Assembly: GCA_023249715.1 (NCBI GenBank) | Contig: JAHFCA010000117.1 | Coordinates: 1 to 5,030 of the forward strand | Source of the DNA: Elusimicrobiota bacterium | Lineage (GTDB): Bacteria > Elusimicrobiota > Elusimicrobia > 2-02-FULL-39-32 | Direction of reading: 5' to 3' | DNA length: 5,030 nt | In this document: positions 1-4,815 of the stretch, one piece after another | Layout: the number at the start of each line of letters is the position of its first letter | How positions within the stretch are numbered: position 1 is the stretch's first letter | The notes under the pieces: generated by a model | Databases searched by the model: none | What the model saw: the letters and a program-made list of their open reading frames with translations, nothing else | Told to the model about the DNA's origin: nothing | Position numbers and translations under genes: made by a program

Positions 1-380
1 AGATGATCGATATGCCAGCTCTTTTCCGATTTTTGAGAGGCTACGTGCGATAAGTCCGGCCCCGTCCGTTCCGTTCCCAGGAGATGCGGACGGTCGTTCA
101 CGTAGTCGCGCGGGTCCGAAACCCTTCCAAGGTCGGCATCCGCGGGAACCCCGACTATTTTATCACCCTTCACTTTCCAAGGACGCACTTGCTGGGTGTG
201 GCAATACCAGCAGCCTTCCCGAACGTAGAGGGCGCGTCCTTTTAGGGCTTTATCAGAATAGCGGTAGGTATGTTCCCACGCTGGTAAATCGTTCGTTTGA
301 ATAAAGGGTAAAACCACAATAACGAGAACAGCTAAGGCGAAGAGGGAAAGAGAACCTCCGATGAGTAATTTTGGGCTCAT
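1..380 (-). CDS. ccoO: cbb3-type cytochrome c oxidase subunit II, monoheme cytochrome c (3' end outside window)
   Basis: CcoO carries electrons from donor cytochromes to CcoN in the cbb3 oxidase; its heme domain faces the periplasm while its N-terminus is anchored in the membrane. Reading leftwards from ATG at 380-378, the visible 126 residues show one N-terminal membrane anchor (about 5-25, ending VVLPF). A heme c attachment site follows at C57-W-Y-C60-H61 inside GCWYCHTQQVRP, and then the family signature TGPDL at 106-110. The Met expected to be the second heme ligand normally lies just beyond W122-H-I-D-H, so it falls outside the window; its absence here is a cut, not a loss. The start overlaps the ccoN stop (ATGA at 377-380), which implies translational coupling; a GGGG run lies about 6-9 nt upstream as a possible ribosome site. 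The identification is secure from the heme motif, TGPDL and position directly after ccoN. Confidence 0.96.
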   Translation of the reverse strand, partial: MSPKLLIGGSLSLFALAVLVIVVLPFIQTNDLPAWEHTYRYSDKALKGRALYVREGCWYCHTQQVRPWKVKGDKIVGVPADADLGRVSDPRDYVNDRPHLLGTERTGPDLSHVASQKSEKSWHIDH

Positions 381-1804
381 AGGAGCGCCCCTTTCTCTTC
401 CACTTCCGTCGCTTTTTCTTTTTTAAACAGATGGTATAAAAATTCCCATTGCGCGACGATGATCATGAGCCCTCCCACGATTCTTAGCCAATAATAAGGT
501 TTCATCATCAGCACGGTTTGAATAAACGGGATTCCAATTATCTGGACTTGGTCAGTGGCAAAGTCCACTTCTATGCGTTTGTAATTCCATAACGTTCCTT
601 GAATTAAACCTCCTATCCAAAGGCTTACCATAAAAATAACAAGACCTAGGGTCGTCAGCCAAAAATGGCGGGAGCCGAATTTTTTAGAGATCTCTCTCCC
701 TGTAATGTGAGGCCAGCAATAATAGATAGCCGCAATGGAAAAATAGGTAAACGCTCCCAAGACGGCCAGATGGGCGTGCCCGACCACCCAATTGGTAAAG
801 TGCACAATTTTAGAAATGGGTCTTAAGGCGTTGGAAAAAATTCCCTGGGTGCAGGTTAGAAAGTACCACCACCCGCCCAAGATTAAAAATTTGGCGGAAG
901 GTTCTTCAAAGAAAATATGCCACTTCCCTTCTAACGTGCCCCAAAAGTTTCGTATGACGGTATAGACCGGGATTAAAAGAGAAACAGAAAATACGATGGA
1001 AACGGTTTGCAGCCACTGCGGACCGGGCCCATAAAGGAGGTGATGCTGGCCTGTCCAGACATAGACAAAAGCGATGGTCCAGAAACCCACCATTCCTAAG
1101 CGGTGAGAATAGATGGCGTTCCCTGTGATTTTGGGCAAAAGATAATAGGCCATTCCCAATCCTACCGTCGTAAACCAAAGGCCAATGATGTTATGCCCAT
1201 AAAACCAATTGACGGCGGCATGGTTAACCCCCGTATAGGGAGTGGCCATGGAAGCGATGCCGCCCGCATAGGTGATAGGGAATAACATTCCGTTCCCAAT
1301 TAAGAAAACTAATGGGGTCCAAAGCAACGAGGCGTACATGTACCATAATGAAATATATAAATGCTCCGCCCGACGGGTTATAAATGTTTTCCAAAGATTG
1401 ATGTTAATTAATATAAAGAGGAAGGCGATTAATAAATCGATGGGCCAGATGAGTTCCGCGTATTCGACTCCTTGAGTTAACCCTCGGGAAAGAGAAATTA
1501 CCGCTAATACTAAGGTCGCATTCCAAAGGAGGCAGGTAAAGTTCCCCAATTTTTCACTCCATAAATCTGTTTTAAGGAGCCGTGGAATCATATAGAACAT
1601 CGCTCCCACATAGGCCATAGAGAGCCAGCCAAAAAGAACCCCGTTCGTGTGAATAGGGCGCAGGCGTCCAAATGTGAGCCAGGAATAGGGAGCCAGCCAA
1701 TCCGGATAAACGAACTTAAACGCCACAATGGCGCCCGCGGTCGTTGCCACGCAAAGCCAAACCACCGCGGATAAAAAAAAGTTTTTGCTCGCCGAGTCTT
1801 TCAT
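377..1804 (-). CDS. ccoN: cbb3-type cytochrome c oxidase subunit I (catalytic, heme b / heme b3-CuB)
   Basis: CcoN is the multi-spanning catalytic subunit that reduces O2 to water and pumps protons; cbb3 enzymes have high oxygen affinity and serve microaerobic respiration. The 475 residues match the usual family length, with about 12 hydrophobic segments. Expected ligands are all present: H52 in RLRPIHTNG for low-spin heme b; H204 in WFYGHNIIGLW and H254-H255 in WTGQHHLLYG for CuB; H343 and H345 in VVGHAHLAVLG for heme b3 and heme b. Y248, six residues before H254, sits where cbb3 enzymes carry the Tyr cross-linked to the CuB histidine on helix VI. Spacing H204 to H254 is 50 residues, as in characterised cbb3 enzymes from memory. 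The start follows the cytochrome lipoprotein stop by 13 nt and has no clear Shine-Dalgarno sequence, which suggests coupling to the gene before it. The 3' end overlaps ccoO by 4 nt. Nothing suggests inactivation. Confidence 0.98.
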   Translation of the reverse strand: MKDSASKNFFLSAVVWLCVATTAGAIVAFKFVYPDWLAPYSWLTFGRLRPIHTNGVLFGWLSMAYVGAMFYMIPRLLKTDLWSEKLGNFTCLLWNATLVLAVISLSRGLTQGVEYAELIWPIDLLIAFLFILININLWKTFITRRAEHLYISLWYMYASLLWTPLVFLIGNGMLFPITYAGGIASMATPYTGVNHAAVNWFYGHNIIGLWFTTVGLGMAYYLLPKITGNAIYSHRLGMVGFWTIAFVYVWTGQHHLLYGPGPQWLQTVSIVFSVSLLIPVYTVIRNFWGTLEGKWHIFFEEPSAKFLILGGWWYFLTCTQGIFSNALRPISKIVHFTNWVVGHAHLAVLGAFTYFSIAAIYYCWPHITGREISKKFGSRHFWLTTLGLVIFMVSLWIGGLIQGTLWNYKRIEVDFATDQVQIIGIPFIQTVLMMKPYYWLRIVGGLMIIVAQWEFLYHLFKKEKATEVEEKGALL

Positions 1805-1817
1805 AACGCTTAAAATT

Positions 1818-2366
1818 TCATTGAACTCCCACGTAGGGAGTCTCTTTTTTTGGCAATTTTTCTGTTTCTTCTTGAATAAACTTTTCTCTTTCTTTCACCA
1901 GTTCCGAGAACAATAGATTTAACTTTTCTTGGTTTTGATCAAACTCTTGTTTCTTATCCATTTTTCTAACTTTAGAATCGTAAACTAAAAATTCAATAAT
2001 TTTTTTCTCAGTTTCCTTATCTAAGGAAATTTCTCTTTGGTCCATTTTTAGGTGCATACGGTGGACAAAGCGTTTCCAGTCGGCAGCTTTAATATAGGGG
2101 GCGTTGAGAGGGCGCGCTGAGGTATGGCAAATGGAACAGGCGGCAAGAAAGAGTTTATACGATTGCTGGATATTTTCCGGATAGGCGGATATTTCGACAG
2201 TCGCGGGTCCTAAATCGTAAGGAAAACGGGCCGCCAGTTGCGATGGAGTTAGGCTGATTTTTTTAACTTCCTCTCTACCCTTTTTAATATCGCAGGAAGT
2301 TAACAGGGTTAGCAATCCCAAACAAACAAGCGGCGCGCCAATAAAAAAGAATATTTGTCTATTCAT
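1818..2366 (-). CDS. monoheme cytochrome c lipoprotein, first gene of the oxidase group
   Basis: Predicted membrane-anchored periplasmic electron carrier placed just before ccoN, so a likely partner or donor for the oxidase (inference). Numbered from ATG at 2366-2364, residues 1-24 form a lipoprotein signal peptide ending in lipobox LTSC with Cys25 as lipidation site. D26 follows; under enterobacterial Lol rules Asp at +2 keeps a lipoprotein in the inner membrane, beside the oxidase. One heme c site is C77-S-I-C-H81, followed by TSARPLNAPY and W97. Possible Met ligands are M104 and M108 in RMHLKM. The C-terminal third (about 130-178) is highly charged, rich in Lys and Glu, and probably helical or coiled. 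An in-frame ATG at 2378-2376 adds MRKS; I prefer 2366 because the 2378 ATG overlaps a putative -24/-12 promoter. I cannot assign a named family beyond class I-like cytochrome c. Confidence 0.88.
   Translation of the reverse strand: MNRQIFFFIGAPLVCLGLLTLLTSCDIKKGREEVKKISLTPSQLAARFPYDLGPATVEISAYPENIQQSYKLFLAACSICHTSARPLNAPYIKAADWKRFVHRMHLKMDQREISLDKETEKKIIEFLVYDSKVRKMDKKQEFDQNQEKLNLLFSELVKEREKFIQEETEKLPKKETPYVGVQ
1825..1841. other. hairpin at the cytochrome/ccoN junction
   Basis: A perfect 6-bp inverted repeat, ACTCCC and GGGAGT around the 5-nt loop ACGTA, covers the last codons of the cytochrome gene, 20 nt before the ccoN start. In the sense (minus) transcript it could act as an intercistronic stem-loop affecting stability or relative expression. 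Read on the plus strand it is followed by CTCTTTTTTT, so it also has the form of an intrinsic terminator for antisense transcription. Either role is inference, and because it lies in coding sequence the repeat may be incidental. Confidence 0.35.
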
Positions 2367-2377
2367 ACTCTTTCTCA

Positions 2378-2394
2378 TGCAACAATATTTCCAA
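2378..2394 (-). promoter_or_regulatory. putative sigma-54 type -24/-12 promoter for the cytochrome-ccoNO group
   Basis: On the minus strand the sequence reads TTGG, eight bases, then TTGCA. GG (2392-2391) and GC (2380-2379) are separated by exactly 10 bases, as in the known sigma-54 consensus YTGGCACG-N4-TTGCW. Agreement is full for the -24 TGG and the -12 TTGCA, but CACG is replaced by AAAT. The predicted start is near 2367, one base before ATG 2366-2364, which would give an almost leaderless transcript. By eye this is the only TGG-N8-TTGC on the minus strand of the window. A sigma-54 homologue is encoded 0.4 kb away. Function is not shown. Confidence 0.5.
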
Positions 2395-2421
2395 ATTTAT
2401 AAGAAAAGAAAACGGAGTGAT

Positions 2422-2463
2422 GCGGCAAATATGTCTCATTCCTACTGGTAAAGATATTGCCGC
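2422..2463. repeat. interrupted inverted repeat GCGGCAA(ATAT)...(ATAT)TGCCGC in the divergent spacer
   Basis: GCGGCAAATAT (2422-2432) and ATATTGCCGC (2454-2463) are inverted copies: 7 bp perfect plus a 4-bp ATAT extension offset by one extra A, with a 21-base interval. Arm centres are about 35 bp apart. The right arm overlaps the -12 element (TTGC, 2457-2460) of the plus-strand promoter candidate, so it could be an operator for a dimeric regulator, or an RNA stem-loop if transcription starts upstream. If the downstream gene starts at 2420 instead of 2477, the repeat is coding and may be fortuitous. Confidence 0.45.
2445..2461 (+). promoter_or_regulatory. putative sigma-54 type -24/-12 promoter for the TusA-like gene
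   Basis: CTGG (2445-2448), eight bases, then TTGC (2457-2460): GG and GC are separated by exactly 10 bases, as the sigma-54 consensus requires. CACG is replaced by TAAA. The partner promoter on the other strand also has a TGGWAA start, so the two share TGGWAAW-N5-TTGC. The predicted start is near 2472, five bases before the in-frame ATG at 2477. By eye it is the only TGG-N8-TTGC on the plus strand of the window. A TAAAAT at 2464-2469 could instead be a sigma-70 -10 box but has no good -35 partner. Confidence 0.45.
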
Positions 2464-2476
2464 TAAAATAAAAAAA

Positions 2477-2719
2477 ATGGAGAGTAAAGTGTTAGACGTT
2501 CGCTGGATATTTTCTCCCTTCGATCAGATTAAGGTTAAACTCGCCTTGTCGGAGATGGAGCGGGGAGAATTTTTGGAAATTTTTTCTGAGTGCGGAAAAC
2601 AATTTCAGGAGGTGTGCGACGAAATACATAAATTAAGCGGAAAAATTGAACAGATCGATAAAATAACGAACCATTCCGGCTATCCCTATGACTATAGAAT
2701 TCGTGTTTTAAAGCAGTAA
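2477..2719 (+). CDS. TusA-fold (SirA/YedF-like) protein lacking the catalytic cysteine
   Basis: TusA-family proteins are about 80 residues and pass sulfur as a persulfide on the Cys of a CPxP motif. From ATG 2477 this protein has 80 residues and follows the family pattern: VLDVRW for the first strand (LDxxGL), a motif-bearing helix with IKVKLALSEM, GEFLEIF for the second strand, and YDYRIR near the end, matching the C-terminal strand (E. coli TusA has YRYLIRK). The expected C-P-x-P reads S13-P14-F15-D16, so the sulfur-carrying Cys is replaced by Ser and the second Pro is lost. Other cysteines, C39 and C47, lie elsewhere. It may be a non-enzymatic or regulatory member. The frame stays open back to GTG 2417 and ATG 2420, adding about 20 residues (upstream GGAG lies only 2 nt from ATG 2420). 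I chose 2477 for family length and because the extension overlaps the promoter candidate. The family call rests on pattern matching by eye. Confidence 0.72.
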   Translation: MESKVLDVRWIFSPFDQIKVKLALSEMERGEFLEIFSECGKQFQEVCDEIHKLSGKIEQIDKITNHSGYPYDYRIRVLKQ

Positions 2720-2762
2720 ATCCAACCGTAGCCTCTATCCCCCCAACCAAATTATTCGAGTT

Positions 2763-2778
2763 AAACCAGCTGCGGTTT
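2763..2778. other. short dyad AAACC-AGCTGC-GGTTT upstream of the sigma-54-like gene
   Basis: A 5-bp perfect inverted repeat with a 6-base centre, extendable by a T-G wobble and one T-A pair, lies in the 91-bp gap after the TusA-like gene and about 33 bp before the sigma-54-like start. It is followed by GATATTTTGT, too weak a T-run for a convincing terminator. It could be an operator, a partial terminator or chance. A TACAAT at 2788-2793 resembles a sigma-70 -10 box, but no -35 stands at the right distance. The gap also holds a pyrimidine-rich stretch (about 2733-2745). Confidence 0.25.
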
Positions 2779-2799
2779 GATATTTTGTACAATGAACGG

Positions 2800-2804
2800 A
2801 AGGA
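2800..2804 (+). promoter_or_regulatory. ribosome binding site of the sigma-54-like gene
   Basis: AAGGA ends 6 nt before ATG 2811. It is the clearest Shine-Dalgarno sequence in the window and fixes the start of the sigma-54-like gene. Confidence 0.8.
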
Positions 2805-2810
2805 ACTATC

Positions 2811-3893
2811 ATGCCAGAAATAAAGACATCGCTTCATATAAAAGGAACCCTGAAAGGACAGCTCATCCGGCGCCTCCGGTTTAGCGAAATTCTAAATTTA
2901 AAAGAGACAGAATTCGCCAAGCTGATTCAGGAGGTGGAAGAGTCTCACATCTTTAAAAAGCTCCTTTACCCGAAGGATAGCGGTCCCAAAGCGGTGCATC
3001 GGAGGCGGTTTCCTCATGCCAGGCTTATCTCCAGTTTTTATGAAGTGAGAGAGGATCTCCATCCCAGCCAGTCAAAAACCGATGTGGAAAAAATACTTTT
3101 CCAACATACGGAGTTGGTCCATCTTATAAAAAAGATTGGCCAGAAAAATTTTGAAAGTTATTTTCTTTATTTAGAGGGTCCTGGTTCCCTGGAAGAAATC
3201 GCCAGAAATTGCGGAATTAACGTAGAGGAAGTGAAAAAAATTCAGAATTTGGTTACCGAGGTCTCCATCCACTCCGAATTTTTTGAGCCCAAGTTTACCG
3301 CTGGGGAAAAGGTTCCGTATACAACAGTGGCCCAGATAGAGTTGGAAAAGGACGGTTCCCTTTTTATTTCCTGGCTCTCCCCCCACCTGGCTCAGGGCCG
3401 GTATGTGGTGAACCGGGAACGCGTTGAGCAACTGCGCAAGGAGATGAATTCCGAAGAGAAAAAATCGCTCACTCAAATTCTGCAAAAACTGGAATGGATT
3501 AATTTAAGGCAGGATACGTTGCAAAAGGTTTTACAGGAATTGCTCATGACGCAGGAGGGATATCTGCGCAACCGGGACCCTCTAAAGTTAGCGCCCTTGA
3601 CACAGAGGGAAACTTCTAGGAAAATAGGGGTGGCTTCTTCCACGGTGTGCCGTTTGGTGGGGTCTAAAAGTGTTATTCTGCCGTGGGGAGAGGAAAAGTT
3701 TTTAAAAGATCTTTTTTATAATCGGAAAAGTTTGGCACTGAACCATTTACGGCTGATTTTAGAAAAAAATTTAAAAGAGGGGAGAAAAACGAGCGACGAA
3801 TGGCTAAGACAAGAAATGTTGAGAGCGACTCCCTTTAAGATTTCTAGAAGGTCACTCAATCTCTATCGCAGGAAATTGTTAAATGAAAAATAA
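2811..3893 (+). CDS. divergent, compact sigma-54 (RpoN) family factor
   Basis: Sigma-54 factors direct RNA polymerase to -24/-12 promoters and need an AAA+ activator to open DNA. This 360-residue protein follows the family along its length. Residues 27-50 align without gaps to the Region I segment LLQLSTLEL...ESNPLLE (here ILNLKETEF...EESHIFKK). The middle (about 90-250) resembles the core-binding domain, with SLEEIARNCGINVEEV and VVNRERVEQLRK. The -12-reading helix-turn-helix is at 262-301: PLTQRETSRKIGVASSTVCR, where the usual sequence is PLVLRDVAxxVGxHESTVSR. The -24-reading RpoN box is at 345-354: SRRSLNLYRR for ARRTVAKYRE. It is shorter than typical RpoN (about 400-500): the acidic Region II is almost missing, and the Gln-rich MTPQLQQ part of Region I is replaced by a basic QLIRRLRF. 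It probably works as a specialised second sigma-54, or as a degenerate DNA-binding relative. AAGGA precedes the start; the 3' end overlaps the kinase gene by 11 nt. Confidence 0.85.
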   Translation: MPEIKTSLHIKGTLKGQLIRRLRFSEILNLKETEFAKLIQEVEESHIFKKLLYPKDSGPKAVHRRRFPHARLISSFYEVREDLHPSQSKTDVEKILFQHTELVHLIKKIGQKNFESYFLYLEGPGSLEEIARNCGINVEEVKKIQNLVTEVSIHSEFFEPKFTAGEKVPYTTVAQIELEKDGSLFISWLSPHLAQGRYVVNRERVEQLRKEMNSEEKKSLTQILQKLEWINLRQDTLQKVLQELLMTQEGYLRNRDPLKLAPLTQRETSRKIGVASSTVCRLVGSKSVILPWGEEKFLKDLFYNRKSLALNHLRLILEKNLKEGRKTSDEWLRQEMLRATPFKISRRSLNLYRRKLLNEK

Positions 3894-4815
3894 ATATCTG
3901 GTCTATTTAGGCGTTATGGGGGCCTGCACTCCCTTAAGCATGTTGCTTTGGATTTGGTGGATTATCGACAAGGAGGCGTTGAGCAATCTGATGTCGGAGA
4001 GTTCTAAAGTTTTTCTCCTGTTTGGAGGGTCGGGAATTTCGTTATTTTTCGGGCTCATGACGGTCTACTTTCTTTATAAAAGCAAGGTGCGATGCGCCCA
4101 TTGCGGGGCTGAAATGGAACAGCAAATTATCCAGGCGGATAAGCTGGCCACAGTGGGACAGTTGGCGGGAGGAGTAGCCCACGAGGTGAATACGCCCGCT
4201 TCCATCATTGCCGGCCGGGTGGAGGCGATGCTCTTAGATCCGAAAAATTTTTCTAAGCGGGACCAGGAAGATCTGACCGTGATCAAAAAACAGGCGGACC
4301 GCATTAGCCAGATTACCCGCAATTTACTTTTATTTTCCAAACGAAATCCCGCGGAAAAGGCGGAGACCGATTTGAACGGCATTGTTAAAGAATCCATTTC
4401 TTTAATCGGGGATCAGCTCAAAAAATCTAAAATTGAGACGTCGCTCGATCTCTACCCGCAGCCGATCCTTATTTGGGCGCAGCATAATCAGCTGGTTCAG
4501 GTTCTGTTAAATTTACTTACAAATGCTAGAGATTCTCTTATGAATGGGAAGGGTAAAATTGAAATTCAAACCAACTATTCTTTTGGAAATCGTCCGCGGG
4601 CTATTCTTACCGTTAAAGATAACGGAGTAGGCATAGCGGAAGAAAATTTAACTCGGATTTTTGATCCTTTTTATACCACTAAAACGTCAGGCACGGGTCT
4701 AGGTCTTTCCGTTTCTTACGGAATTGTTCATGAGCATGGCGGGAATATTCAGGTAAAAAGCGAACCAGGGAGGGGAACCTCATTTGAGGTTTTTTTACCC
4801 TTAAAGAAAAAATGA
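3883..4815 (+). CDS. membrane sensor histidine kinase with juxtamembrane CxxC
   Basis: Two-component sensor that autophosphorylates a His and passes phosphate to the regulator encoded next. Residues 5-28 and 43-65 are membrane helices flanking a loop of only about 14 residues, so sensing is probably within the membrane or cytoplasm; no PAS or large periplasmic domain is present. Just after helix 2 comes C71-A-H-C74-G. The H box is GGVAHEVNTP with phospho-accepting H100; N box NLLTNARDSL (210-219); G1 DNGVGI (246-251); F box FDPFYTTK (260-267); G2 GTGLGLS (270-276). The ATP-binding elements look intact. The overall form is that of NtrB-type kinases, which often pair with sigma-54 activators. 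AGGA lies 9 nt before ATG 3883. The gene overlaps the sigma-54-like gene by 11 nt and the response regulator by 4 nt, a tight coupled operon. The signal is unknown; a redox cue would fit the nearby oxidase. Confidence 0.95.
   Translation: MKNKYLVYLGVMGACTPLSMLLWIWWIIDKEALSNLMSESSKVFLLFGGSGISLFFGLMTVYFLYKSKVRCAHCGAEMEQQIIQADKLATVGQLAGGVAHEVNTPASIIAGRVEAMLLDPKNFSKRDQEDLTVIKKQADRISQITRNLLLFSKRNPAEKAETDLNGIVKESISLIGDQLKKSKIETSLDLYPQPILIWAQHNQLVQVLLNLLTNARDSLMNGKGKIEIQTNYSFGNRPRAILTVKDNGVGIAEENLTRIFDPFYTTKTSGTGLGLSVSYGIVHEHGGNIQVKSEPGRGTSFEVFLPLKKK

Noticed and set aside
906..1178. Minus-strand open frame inside ccoN, with plus-strand frames at 1103-1285 and 1272-1475
   Set aside because: ccoN is complete and carries all its ligands in its own frame; these are shadows with no motif.
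2227..2241. CGG-N8-TTGC on the plus strand, with -24/-12 spacing
   Set aside because: It has C instead of T before GG, lies inside the cytochrome gene, and points at no gene start. It shows that looser matches to the pattern occur by chance.
2397..2403. Palindromic TTATAA(G) as a shared sigma-70 -10 box for both divergent groups
   Set aside because: No acceptable -35 on either strand at 16-18 bp; A/T-rich DNA gives such hexamers easily.
2774..2790. Possible third -24/-12 site (GGTTTGATATTTTGT) before the sigma-54-like gene
   Set aside because: No GC stands 10 bases after GG; only a partial likeness to the plus-strand promoter candidate (GGT-N3-GATATT).
2785..2792. Palindrome TTGTACAA before the sigma-54-like gene
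   Set aside because: Only 8 bp, not extended by flanking symmetry; too short to support an operator call.
2535..2837. Open frame of about 100 codons on the minus strand across the TusA-like gene and the next start
   Set aside because: It is antisense to the TusA-like frame, shows no recognisable motif and would run through the start and ribosome site of the sigma-54-like gene; the plus frame has a family pattern.
3171..3485. Minus-strand frame opposite the sigma-54-like gene
   Set aside because: Shadow of a gene with clear family motifs in the plus frame; no motif of its own.
4074..4397. Minus-strand frame opposite the kinase
   Set aside because: Lies across the kinase H-box region, which is clearly coding on the plus strand.
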